18,071 nt of DNA from Planctomycetota bacterium. Lineage in GTDB: Bacteria; Planctomycetota; Planctomycetia; Pirellulales; Thermoguttaceae. The notes under the pieces are model-generated. The model had not been told where the DNA came from and did not search any database. It was given only the letters and a program-made list of their open reading frames with translations. Below are positions 6,770-13,598 of this stretch, piece by piece. Each line of letters begins with the position of its first letter. Within the stretch, counting starts at the first letter, position 1. The stretch spans positions 1 to 18,071 of the forward strand of contig JAJYGU010000406.1 of the NCBI GenBank assembly GCA_021784975.1, written 5' to 3'. A program made the translations under genes and the position numbers.

Positions 6770-8122
6770 ATGCTTCGCTTACCCAACATCTTCCGCTTGC
6801 TGGTTTGGTCGGCCCTAGCGGCGCTAGCGGCTGTCCTCGGCCTGGCTTGTGGTTCGGCCAACGCCGGCGAAGTGCTCGTCCAGTTCTACTCCGAGCACTG
6901 CGAGCCCTGCCGTCAAATGGCCCCGGTGGTCGCCGACTTGCAGGCCGCCGGTTACTCCGTCCGCCGCGTTAATGTCGATGTCGATCGGCTCACCGCCGAG
7001 CAGTTTGGCGTGACCGGCCTTCCCTGTTTCGTGCTCCTGGTGAACGGCCGGGAACGAGCACGGATTACCGGGGCCACCGACCGCGGCCGGTTGCAACGCC
7101 TGTTCCACGCGAGCCTCGGTCAAGGCGGCTTGCCGCGCAACGCCAAACCGCCGGTGCCCGGCGTGCCTACGCCGGCCTGGAGGTACGTCGCGCCGGTTGA
7201 GCACCGGACCGCCGTGGTCCGCGTCGCTTGTCAGGATGCCGACGGCGGCTTCTCCGGTGGTTCGGGCGTATTCGTTTGCTACCGCCGGCTGCGGGCGGTG
7301 CTAACCGCTCGCCACGTGGTGCAAAACGCCCGCCACATGCGTGTCTGGTTCAGCAACGGCCACGTCTCGCCGGCGCGAATCCTCGCCGCCGACGCCACTT
7401 GGGACGTTTCGGTCCTGGGCTTGCAATCACCGCCGGACAGGATCGCGCCCGCCGAGTTGGAATACGGACCGGACGCCATGCAGCGAGCCGGCAATCGGCT
7501 CGAATCCTGTGGCTACGGGGCCGACGGACGGCTGGCCTGCAACTGCGGGCGGTTTCTGCGGTATGCCCAGCCGGCCGGAGCCGCTGCCGCGGATTGGATG
7601 GAGTGGTCGGGCCACGCCCGCGAAGGCGATTCCGGTGGCCCGGTGTTCAATCGCCAGGGCCGCGTGGTCGGCATCCTTTGGGGGACCGACGGAACGAAGG
7701 TGGTTGGCGTGCAGGCCGGACGCCTGCACCTGGTGCTGCAAACGGCCGCCCAGACGCGGTTGGCGACGACGACGCTTTCCGAGAGCGGTGCGGAGGTTGT
7801 CCCCTGTCCTTGCGGTCCGGGCCAGGCGTGTGCGCTGCCGCCGCGGACGGAGCCGCCGAAGAAGCGGCTCTTGCCGTACCGAGCGGACGAAGACCAACGA
7901 CTGGCTGCCACTGACGCGCGGCTCGATAAGATATCTTCGCTCCTACTGGCCATACAGCAAGCCAACCTGGCGAAACAAGCCGAGCCCGCACCGCCGGCCG
8001 GCTCCTCGCAGCCGCTTGAAGCCGCTCGCCAAGAGCAAGCGTCGCCGCTGCTGGCCGGGCTGTGCATCCTCGGCTCGGTCTTGGTCGGCACGATCATCTA
8101 CTTCGCCGCAAGGAAGCAGTAG
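6770..8122 (+). CDS. Secreted thioredoxin-trypsin fusion with C-terminal membrane anchor
   Basis: A 450-residue protein from ATG 6770, with GGAG 7 nt upstream; a longer in-frame opening to 6266 only overlaps the previous gene. Residues 1-32 are a signal peptide, probably cut after ANA. A thioredoxin domain (33-115) has the redox motif C44-E-P-C47 and the cis-proline loop TGLPC (82-86). A trypsin-like protease domain (about 145-325) shows the full triad: H182 in 'LTARHVV', D212 in 'TWDVSVL' and S288 in 'GDSGGPV'. A cysteine-rich linker (CPCGPGQAC, 346-354), a short coiled-coil-like stretch (372-402) and one membrane segment (about 427-446) end the protein. It likely works outside the cytoplasmic membrane, with the catalytic domains tethered by the C-terminus. 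Combination of disulfide chemistry and proteolysis in a phage-like locus is unusual. Confidence 0.9.
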   Translation: MLRLPNIFRLLVWSALAALAAVLGLACGSANAGEVLVQFYSEHCEPCRQMAPVVADLQAAGYSVRRVNVDVDRLTAEQFGVTGLPCFVLLVNGRERARITGATDRGRLQRLFHASLGQGGLPRNAKPPVPGVPTPAWRYVAPVEHRTAVVRVACQDADGGFSGGSGVFVCYRRLRAVLTARHVVQNARHMRVWFSNGHVSPARILAADATWDVSVLGLQSPPDRIAPAELEYGPDAMQRAGNRLESCGYGADGRLACNCGRFLRYAQPAGAAAADWMEWSGHAREGDSGGPVFNRQGRVVGILWGTDGTKVVGVQAGRLHLVLQTAAQTRLATTTLSESGAEVVPCPCGPGQACALPPRTEPPKKRLLPYRADEDQRLAATDARLDKISSLLLAIQQANLAKQAEPAPPAGSSQPLEAARQEQASPLLAGLCILGSVLVGTIIYFAARKQ

Positions 8123-8123
8123 C

Positions 8124-8158
8124 CCAATTGTCGGTTCGTCACGACGACAGGCAATTGG
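8124..8158. other. Hairpin after the thioredoxin-trypsin stop codon
   Basis: CCAATTG (8124-8130) pairs with CAATTGG (8152-8158), with further pairing inside (TCGTC/GACGA). It begins one base after the stop codon. No T tract follows, so it may stabilise the mRNA end rather than terminate. Confidence 0.4.
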
Positions 8159-8196
8159 AAATTGAAAAATGAAAAATGAAAATTGCAAAATGAAAA
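8155..8196. repeat. Heptamer array 2 (six A-rich 7-bp units)
   Basis: Six head-to-tail units related to ATGAAAA: TTGGAAA, TTGAAAA, ATGAAAA, ATGAAAA, TTGCAAA, ATGAAAA. The block is very A-rich in an otherwise GC-rich region. Confidence 0.8.
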
Positions 8197-8230
8197 ACGG
8201 CTTCGCACAAGAGACGTCAACCGAACCATC

Positions 8231-8258
8231 TAATCCCTAATCCCTGACCTCTGACCCA
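8231..8258. repeat. Heptamer array 3 (four 7-bp units)
   Basis: Units TAATCCC, TAATCCC, TGACCTC, TGACCCA. The last units match those in the array before the portal gene (15601-15640). It ends 18 nt before the next start codon. Confidence 0.8.
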
Positions 8259-8276
8259 TTTTCCAAGGAAACCCGC

Positions 8277-8666
8277 ATGTTTCACGACCTTCCCGTAGTT
8301 TGGCAATACGTGATCCTCTCCGGTGCGGCCCTGGTCCTGACCGTGGCCGGCCTGTGGCTCTACAACCGCCGCGAGGCGCGGCGGAAACACGCCATCGAGT
8401 TGATGAAGCTGATGAACCAGTGGGGCTTGGCCTGGTTCGCCGAGTTGTTCGAGGACTATGCCGTCGGCGATTACTCGGGCATCGTCCACAAGGTGCGCGA
8501 GATTGTTCGGGCGGTCCGCAGCGACGAGGCGATTGTGGCCAAGCTCGGCGAGGTGGCCAAGAAGGTGACCAGCTACTACGCCGCCAACGACGCCACCCGC
8601 GCCCAAGAACTGCTCGCCATTTTGCAGAACGGCACGGCGCTGAAGACGGCCAAGAACGTGTCTTGA
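8277..8666 (+). CDS. Small protein with one N-terminal membrane segment
   Basis: A 129-residue protein from ATG 8277, with AAGGAAA about 7 nt upstream. Residues about 8-28 are a membrane helix (WQYVILSGAALVLTVAGLWL), followed by an arginine-rich stop-transfer stretch (RREARRK) and a soluble helical domain to the end. There is no recognisable catalytic motif. Position after the two envelope-related proteins and before another one-TM protein suggests a holin-, spanin- or tether-like part of the same set, but this is inference from context only. Confidence 0.7.
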   Translation: MFHDLPVVWQYVILSGAALVLTVAGLWLYNRREARRKHAIELMKLMNQWGLAWFAELFEDYAVGDYSGIVHKVREIVRAVRSDEAIVAKLGEVAKKVTSYYAANDATRAQELLAILQNGTALKTAKNVS

Positions 8667-8680
8667 AATAACAAACGCCG

Positions 8681-8953
8681 ATGACAACTCCCGACCTGGA
8701 TCGCGTCCACCAGCGGCTGGACGAGATTTGCATGTGCCTCAGCCGCATGCAGGCGGCCCTGGATGTGAATATTGCCTTGTGCAAAGATTGCCGGCCCAAG
8801 GTGATGGGCAACGGCCGGCAGTCGCTCGACAGCCGTCTGGCGCGACTCGAGGAGGCCCGGGCAGTCTCGAAGACCTTCGTGCTGGGCATGGTCAGTCTGG
8901 CCGGCGCCGTCGGCTCGTTGGCCACCGCCGTGCTGCGGCTGTTAGGAGTATAA
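8681..8953 (+). CDS. Small coiled-coil protein with C-terminal membrane segment
   Basis: A 90-residue protein from ATG 8681, 14 nt after the previous gene; no strong ribosome site, so coupling to the upstream gene is likely. The N-terminal part is heptad-like (LDRVHQRLDEICMCLSRMQA) with a C-x-x-C pair in the middle (CKDC), and residues about 67-88 form one membrane helix. This layout resembles phage XhlA-type lysis proteins, which have a coiled coil and a C-terminal TM, but I see no family-specific motif. It directly precedes the ParB-like gene. Confidence 0.65.
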   Translation: MTTPDLDRVHQRLDEICMCLSRMQAALDVNIALCKDCRPKVMGNGRQSLDSRLARLEEARAVSKTFVLGMVSLAGAVGSLATAVLRLLGV

Positions 8954-8956
8954 TCC

Positions 8957-9520
8957 ATGCAAATCCGCGATCGAATCAAAGAGCTTCGCCGCGTGCGGGC
9001 TGGCGACTTGCGTCCCAACCCGAGCAACTGGCGCATCCACCCTGACCAGCAACGCGACGCCTTGCGGGGCGTGCTGGCCGAGATCGGCTATGCCGACGCC
9101 CTGCTGGCCCGTGAGATGCCGGACGGCAGCTTGGAATTGATCGACGGCCACCTCCGCGCCGAAACCACGCCCGAGGTGGAAGTGCCGGTCCTCGTGCTCG
9201 ATCTGGATGAGACCGAAGCCGCCAAGCTGCTGGCCTTGCACGACCCGTTGGCGAATATGGCCGAGGCCAACCAGGACGTCTTGAAGGACCTGTTAGCCCG
9301 GGTGGAGACGGAAAACGACGCCGTGCAAAGCCTGTTGGACGAAATGTGCAGTGAACCCGAGCCGCTGCCCGGCGATGAGAACGACGACAACAACCACGAC
9401 GAGGTGGCCATTCCCGAGTCGTATCAGGTGCTGGTCGAGTGCCGTGACGAGAGCGAACAACAAGCCCTGTTCGAGCGGCTGGCCGCCGAAGGGTTCAAGT
9501 GCCGGTTGATGATGCTGTAG
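8957..9520 (+). CDS. ParB-like phage protein
   Basis: A 187-residue protein from ATG 8957, with GGAG about 8 nt upstream. The N-terminal half is a ParB/sulfiredoxin-like fold: 'DLRPNPSNWRIHP' (17-29) and the signature 'LIDGHLRAE' (61-69), with the G-H-x-R core of the family. The middle is acidic and Asp/Asn-rich (138-149); the end (about 155-187) is a small alpha-beta tail. In phages such proteins often lie near terminase genes and are thought to be nucleases or CTP/NTP-binding regulators; true chromosome partition is unlikely without a HTH domain. It is followed after 2 nt by the ABC-GNAT gene, so both are probably made together. Confidence 0.85.
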   Translation: MQIRDRIKELRRVRAGDLRPNPSNWRIHPDQQRDALRGVLAEIGYADALLAREMPDGSLELIDGHLRAETTPEVEVPVLVLDLDETEAAKLLALHDPLANMAEANQDVLKDLLARVETENDAVQSLLDEMCSEPEPLPGDENDDNNHDEVAIPESYQVLVECRDESEQQALFERLAAEGFKCRLMML

Positions 9521-9522
9521 AC

Positions 9523-10860
9523 ATGCCCTCCCTCGACCTCGAAGTCCAGTGCCCGGTGTTCGATTCGTTCCGCGTGCGACAGGTGGGCGGGATGTTCGAC
9601 GTGCCGCTTGCCCAGCGGGCCTCGCAGCGGTTCACGGTGGACCTGCCCGCATGGCTTCTTGACGAGGGCGGAGGGGGGACTGTCCCGATTTTTGTGGCGG
9701 GCACCACGCCAGGCGTGGTCGGCCATAAAAATGGGACTGTCCCCTTGGACCAGGTGGAGGTTGCATCTCCACCGGTTTCCTGGCAGATCGGATTGATCGT
9801 CGGGCCTTCCGGCAGCGGCAAGAGTACGATCGCTCGAGCCTTGTTCGGCGATCGCGTCTATCGGCCGCAGCAGTGGGCATCCGACCGGGCAGTGATCGAC
9901 GGCTTCGGTGAGCGGCCGATCAAGTATGTCACCCGGCTGTTGACGGCCGTGGGTTTTTCCTCGCCGCCAAGTTGGATCAAGCCATACCAGGTATTGAGCA
10001 CGGGAGAGCAATTCCGCTGCGACCTCGCCCGAGCACTCATGGAAGACGCGGGATGGGGGCCCGCAGACAGGAATGGATCTCGTCGATACACTTCGCCGCC
10101 CTCACCCCCGGCCCCTCTCCCAATGGGAGAGGGGAGAGACCAGCTTCCATCGTCGTCCGCGTCACGCCCTACGGTCCACGCCCCACGCCCCACGTCTTCC
10201 GCTATCGTCGCCTTCGACGAGTTCACCAGCGTGGTCGATCGCAACGTGGCCCGGGTGGTCTCGGCGGCCATCGCCAAGGGAATTCGCAGCGGAAACCTCG
10301 CTCGCCGCTTCGTGGCGGTCACCTGCCACTACGACGTGACCGAATGGCTCGCCCCGGATTGGGTGATCGACATGGCCACCTGCACCTTCCAACGGAGGTG
10401 TCTTTCACGACCGCCGATCCACCTTCAGCTCGTTCGTTGCCGGCGTGGTGCGTGGCGGCTGTTTGCGCGGCATCACTATCTAAGCGGCGAGCTGCCACGC
10501 TACAGTCGCTGCTTCCTGGCCCTCTGGAATGGCGTGCCGGTGTCGTTCTGCGCGACCGTTGCCCTGTTGGGCCGCAACCATCGTTGGCGAGTGACGCGGG
10601 TGGTCACGCTGCCGGACTATCAGGGAATCGGCATCGGCACGGCGACGACCGAAACGGTGGCCGAGTTGCACCGGCAGGCGGGCCAACGGCTGAGCCTCAC
10701 TTGCAGCCACCCGGCCATGATCGCCCACTGCCGCCGTTCGCCGCGGTGGCGAACGAGCGGAGTGAAGAAGACCGGCGGCCGCGCGTCCCGGAGGCTCGCG
10801 GGCCAGTACCAGGCCTCCGCCGGCCGGGCGGTGGTTTCGTTTGAGTATGTGGGACCGTGA
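9523..10860 (+). CDS. ABC-type ATPase fused to a GNAT acetyltransferase
   Basis: I chose ATG 9523 (445 residues), 2 nt after the ParB-like stop. The ATPase half has Walker A GPSGSGKST (94-102), the ABC signature LSTGEQ (158-163), Walker B AIVAFDE (227-233) and a switch histidine H269 in 'TCHY'. The C-terminal half (about 300-440) is GNAT-like, with 'VVTLPDYQGIGIG' (360-372) holding the acetyl-CoA loop QGIGIG. No membrane partner is nearby, so this is not a transporter subunit; cytoplasmic action on DNA, RNA or protein is more likely. Two stretches look inserted in frame: a GGGACTGTCCC element (residues about 51-84) and a REP plus heptamer block (about 175-226) between signature and Walker B, normally close in ABC proteins. 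It may still fold if these loop out. It precedes the terminase genes. Confidence 0.85.
   Translation: MPSLDLEVQCPVFDSFRVRQVGGMFDVPLAQRASQRFTVDLPAWLLDEGGGGTVPIFVAGTTPGVVGHKNGTVPLDQVEVASPPVSWQIGLIVGPSGSGKSTIARALFGDRVYRPQQWASDRAVIDGFGERPIKYVTRLLTAVGFSSPPSWIKPYQVLSTGEQFRCDLARALMEDAGWGPADRNGSRRYTSPPSPPAPLPMGEGRDQLPSSSASRPTVHAPRPTSSAIVAFDEFTSVVDRNVARVVSAAIAKGIRSGNLARRFVAVTCHYDVTEWLAPDWVIDMATCTFQRRCLSRPPIHLQLVRCRRGAWRLFARHHYLSGELPRYSRCFLALWNGVPVSFCATVALLGRNHRWRVTRVVTLPDYQGIGIGTATTETVAELHRQAGQRLSLTCSHPAMIAHCRRSPRWRTSGVKKTGGRASRRLAGQYQASAGRAVVSFEYVGP
9675..9773. repeat. GGGACTGTCCC hairpin element, copy 2
   Basis: Arms 9675-9698 and 9721-9744 are inverted copies of each other, with an inner hairpin at 9703-9719 (ACCACGCC/GGCGTGGT). 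A further hairpin follows (9753-9759 with 9767-9773). All lie in the ABC-GNAT coding frame and add a GTVPIF...GTVPLDQVEV-type peptide. Confidence 0.9.
10098..10138 (-). repeat. REP-like GGGAGAGGG element, inside the ABC-GNAT gene
   Basis: CCCTCAC...CCCCTCTCCC followed by GGGAGAGGGG makes a palindrome with a CCCTCACC tail. It is the inverse-orientation relative of the copies at 13063-13098 and 17065-17099. It encodes a proline-rich patch (PPSPPAPLPMGEG) without breaking the frame. Confidence 0.85.
10162..10196. repeat. Heptamer array 4 (five 7-bp units), inside the ABC-GNAT gene
   Basis: Units TCACGCC, CTACGGT, CCACGCC, CCACGCC, CCACGTC run head to tail within the coding frame. Together with the REP element just upstream it explains the extra residues between the ABC signature and Walker B motifs. 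Confidence 0.7.
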
Positions 10861-10863
10861 TTT

Positions 10864-11331
10864 ATGGCAAAACCTGGCCGCAAGCCGGTGCTCGACGAGG
10901 GGAAGCGACGCGAAATCGTGGCCATCCTCAGCGTGGGCGGCAGTCAGACCACCGCCGCTCGCTATGTCGGCTGCGCGGTCGCTACCATCCAGAACACCGC
11001 TGATCGCGATCCGGAATTCGCCAAACAGTTCCGCCGGGCGATTGGCGACAACGAAATCAACTTGCTGCGGTACATCCGCAACGCCGCCAAGAAGGAGCAA
11101 TACTGGCGAGCGGCGGCCTGGGCCCTGGAACGCGGCTTCCCGGAAAAATACGCCCGCCGCGGTCCCGACGTGATTACCGCTGACCAGATCGCCCTGCTGT
11201 TGGCGGAAGTCGCCAGCATGATCCAAGATCTGCCCGAGGAATATCGCAAGCAGCTCGCCAAACGCATGGATGCCCTTGCCCGCCGCATGGGCTGCAAACT
11301 CCCAAGGAGCACCGGCGATGATTCGCCTTAG
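10864..11331 (+). CDS. Small terminase-like HTH protein
   Basis: A 155-residue protein from ATG 10864, 3 nt after the ABC-GNAT stop. Residues about 10-47 form a helix-turn-helix of the small-terminase/resolvase type (KRREIVAILSVGGSQTTAAR, then VGCAVATIQN), and a helical middle segment holds 'KKEQYWRAAAWALERGFPEKYARR', a pattern seen in phage small terminases. It would bind the packaging site and recruit the large subunit. Its last 14 nt overlap the start of the large terminase gene, supporting a paired TerS-TerL assignment. Confidence 0.82.
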   Translation: MAKPGRKPVLDEGKRREIVAILSVGGSQTTAARYVGCAVATIQNTADRDPEFAKQFRRAIGDNEINLLRYIRNAAKKEQYWRAAAWALERGFPEKYARRGPDVITADQIALLLAEVASMIQDLPEEYRKQLAKRMDALARRMGCKLPRSTGDDSP

Positions 11332-13048
11332 CGGCCGTCCAAAAACAAGTTGGGGACTGTCCCAATTTTCGTCCGACGAAGATGGGACTGTCCCCTTGGC
11401 GAAAGTGGAAGTTGTCGCTGGACGGCCGCTTAATGCGTCCCCGCCGCTGTGCCTGCCGGAAACCGAAGCCATGGTCCGGCTAGTGGCCATGGTCCGCGAC
11501 GCGGTGGTCCGCGGCCATACCGCCGCCCGCCGGCTGCGGCAGCGCGGCGACGGCCGGCGCGACCTGCTGGCTTGGGGTCAGCGCTACTTACCGGATCACT
11601 TCAGCCGCCCGCCCTCAACGATGCACCGCTGGCTGGCCGGGCAGCTCGATGGCATGGCCGCCCATCGCGGCACGAAGCTCAACCTGCTCGGCCCTCGCGG
11701 CGGGGCCAAATCGACTTTCGGCACGCTCGCCTTTCCGCTGCGGGCGGCGGTGGAATGTTGGGAGCCGTATCTGTGGATCGTCTCCGACACCCGGCACCAG
11801 GCCTGCGCCCACCTGGAGAACATCAAGGCCGAATTGCTGGCAAACCCGCGGCTGGCCAAGGATTTCCCCGACGCCGTGGGTCGCGGGCTGGTGTGGCGGA
11901 GCAATCTCATTGTGCTCCGCAACGGCGTGACCGTGGAGGCCTTCGGCACCGGACAGCGGATCCGCGGCCGCCGCCACCGCGAACATCGCCCCACGCTGAT
12001 CGTCTGCGACGACCTGCAGAACGACGGGCACATCCGCTCGGCCGTGCAGCGCGAACATTCGCGGGACTGGTTCCACGGGACGTTGATGAAGGCCGGCACG
12101 GCCCGAACGAATGTGGTCAACCTGGCCACCGCCCTGCACCGCGAGGCCCTGGCCATGGAGCTGCACCGCACCCCCGGCTGGACCTCGCGGCTGTTTCGGG
12201 CCATCGTCCGCTGGCCCGACAACACCTCGCTCTGGCAGCAATGGGAGGCGAGGTACGTCGATCTGGCCAATCCCCGCCGCCAGGCCGCCGCCCGCAAATT
12301 CTATGAGCGTAACCGCCAGGCAATGGAAACCGGGGCGATCCTTCTTTGGCCGGAGGTGGAAGACCTGTATACGCTGATGTGCATGCGGGCGGAGAGCGGA
12401 CGGACCGCCTTCGAGCGCGAGAAGCAAAACTCGCCGATCAATCCCGACCAGTGCGAATGGCCCGAGACCTATTTCGACGAGGCCATCTGGTTCGAGGCCT
12501 GGCCGGCCAACCTGATCGTCAAGACGCTGGCCCTCGACCCGAGCAAGGGCAACGATGCGAGGCGAAGCGACTATTCCGCCTTCGTGATGCTCGGCGTTGA
12601 TCGGCAAGGGATGATTTATGTCGAGGCCGATCTGGCCCGGCGGCCGACGCCGCAGATCGTGGCCGACGGCGTGGAGCTCGTCCGCCGCTTTCAGCCCGAC
12701 GCCTTGGGCATCGAGACGAACCAGTTCCAGGACCTGCTGGCCGGGCAGTTCGAGGTCGAGCTGCGCCGGGCAGGCGCGCTCAACGTCCGGCCCACGCCGC
12801 TGGACAACCGCACCAACAAACTGGTCCGCATCCGCCGGCTGGGACCGTACCTGGCCTCCCACCGGCTGCGATTTAAGAGCAATAGCCCCGGCACACGGCT
12901 GTTGGTCGAGCAACTCCAGGAGTTCCCGATCGGCGACCACGACGACGGCCCCGATGCGCTGGAAATGGCCGTCCGCCTGGCGGCGCAAACCCTGCACGGC
13001 CGCGCCGCCGCTAATGATGGCCTGGGCAACCGGCTACCCGTCGGATGA
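11318..13048 (+). CDS. Phage terminase large subunit (TerL)
   Basis: The DNA-packaging motor: an ATPase that pumps DNA into the head plus a nuclease that cuts it. I chose ATG 11318 (576 residues), with AAGGAG 8 nt upstream and overlap with TerS; the ATG at 11270 lies inside TerS without such a site. The ATPase has Walker A GPRGGAKST (125-133) and Walker B LIVCDD (227-232). The RNase H-like nuclease shows D407 in 'LALDPSKG', E466 in 'LGIETNQF' and the Asp cluster 'HDDGPDAL' (541-548). Residues about 9-36 come from a GGGACTGTCCC element inserted right after the start, in frame. Length and motifs are otherwise complete, so the protein may be functional. Confidence 0.93.
   Translation: MIRLSGRPKTSWGLSQFSSDEDGTVPLAKVEVVAGRPLNASPPLCLPETEAMVRLVAMVRDAVVRGHTAARRLRQRGDGRRDLLAWGQRYLPDHFSRPPSTMHRWLAGQLDGMAAHRGTKLNLLGPRGGAKSTFGTLAFPLRAAVECWEPYLWIVSDTRHQACAHLENIKAELLANPRLAKDFPDAVGRGLVWRSNLIVLRNGVTVEAFGTGQRIRGRRHREHRPTLIVCDDLQNDGHIRSAVQREHSRDWFHGTLMKAGTARTNVVNLATALHREALAMELHRTPGWTSRLFRAIVRWPDNTSLWQQWEARYVDLANPRRQAAARKFYERNRQAMETGAILLWPEVEDLYTLMCMRAESGRTAFEREKQNSPINPDQCEWPETYFDEAIWFEAWPANLIVKTLALDPSKGNDARRSDYSAFVMLGVDRQGMIYVEADLARRPTPQIVADGVELVRRFQPDALGIETNQFQDLLAGQFEVELRRAGALNVRPTPLDNRTNKLVRIRRLGPYLASHRLRFKSNSPGTRLLVEQLQEFPIGDHDDGPDALEMAVRLAAQTLHGRAAANDGLGNRLPVG
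11328..11433. repeat. GGGACTGTCCC hairpin element, copy 3
   Basis: Inner arms 11352-11373 and 11375-11395 fold around C11374. They are enclosed by an outer inverted repeat: TTAGCGGCCGTCCA (11328-11341) and TGGACGGCCGCTTAA (11419-11433), one base off perfect. The element starts within the TerS stop codon region and codes for about 35 residues near the TerL N-terminus. Confidence 0.9.
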
Positions 13049-13062
13049 GCGGCGCGCTTGGT

Positions 13063-13098
13063 CCCCTCGCCCTCCGGGAGAGGGCTAGGGTGAGGGTG
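13063..13098 (+). repeat. REP-like GGGAGAGGG element after TerL
   Basis: CCCTCGCCCTCC followed by GGGAGAGGGCTAGGGTGAGGG starts 15 nt after the TerL stop. It has the same orientation as the copy at the portal 3' end, and similarity seems to extend into GTGCGCT/GCACGCT after it. It marks the left side of the cargo block between TerL and portal. Confidence 0.85.
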
Positions 13099-13195
13099 CG
13101 CTGCGCACGGTTGTCCATGCGTTTCTTCCTTTGTCACGGGCAGGGTGAAGGGGCGAAACCAGAAGGGCATCGTTTAACGTGGTCCTGGAGGTGGC

Positions 13196-13489
13196 ATGAG
13201 CACATTGGTCGATAGTGCGCGTACCGCCGTCTTTCGCGACGGTCAGATCATTGTTTCCATGGCGAGCGGGGCCGAGATTCGTTTCTCAGTGGGCGAGAAT
13301 CCGCGGCTGGCCCATGGAACCGAGGAGCAGTTGAACCACATCGAGATTTCGCCCTGCGGCATTCATTGGCCCGAGTTGGACGAGGATCTATCGCTGCAAG
13401 GCCTGCTGAGGGGTGATTATGGGCAGCGTCGGGGACAAAGGGAGACAGCCTCGCTGATTGACGACCAGCAGGACACCGGGAAGCAATGA
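13196..13489 (+). CDS. DUF2442 family protein
   Basis: A 97-residue protein from ATG 13196, with TGGAGG 4-5 nt upstream. The pattern 'GAEIRFSVGENPRLAHGTEEQL' region (22-43), then 'IEISPCGIHWPELDEDLSLQGLL' (46-68), is characteristic of DUF2442: PRL..AT..Q, then GIHWP.LDEDL. DUF2442 proteins usually sit just after a DUF4160 gene and the pair is thought to act as a toxin-antitoxin-like unit. No DUF4160 gene is present here, so this is an orphan. The last 25 or so residues are polar and may be non-native. Confidence 0.85.
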   Translation: MSTLVDSARTAVFRDGQIIVSMASGAEIRFSVGENPRLAHGTEEQLNHIEISPCGIHWPELDEDLSLQGLLRGDYGQRRGQRETASLIDDQQDTGKQ

Positions 13490-13502
13490 CCCCGCGAATA
13501 AG

Positions 13503-13547
13503 CCCGCCTACCTAGCGACATCGCTGGTTGCTAAAATGATAGGCGGG
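13503..13547. promoter_or_regulatory. Nested hairpin overlapping a candidate hicBA promoter
   Basis: CCCGCCTA (13503-13510) pairs with TAGGCGGG (13540-13547), and AGCGA/TCGCT (13514-13518, 13521-13525) forms an inner stem. Inside lies an extended -10 (TGCTAAAAT, 13529-13537; -10 five of six) without a good -35. It is 62 nt before hicB. HicB proteins commonly repress their own operon, so this is a reasonable operator candidate. Confidence 0.4.
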
Positions 13548-13598
13548 GTGTCTGGGGTTGTTAGTTCGTGAAGCTGTCTATAGGGAGGAGGGCCTGGC

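Noticed and set aside
8217..9036. Minus-strand ORFs opposite the small membrane protein genes
   Set aside because: Arginine/serine-rich shadow frames; the plus-strand genes have membrane segments, better starts and tight spacing.
11615..12997. Minus-strand open frame of 460 codons
   Set aside because: A shadow of the TerL gene caused by high GC at third positions; the plus-strand frame has all terminase motifs.
13503..13547. Integron attC site beside a toxin-antitoxin cassette
   Set aside because: The outer stem resembles attC arms, but the needed GTTRRRY/RYYYAAC core ends and a second site around the cassettes are missing.
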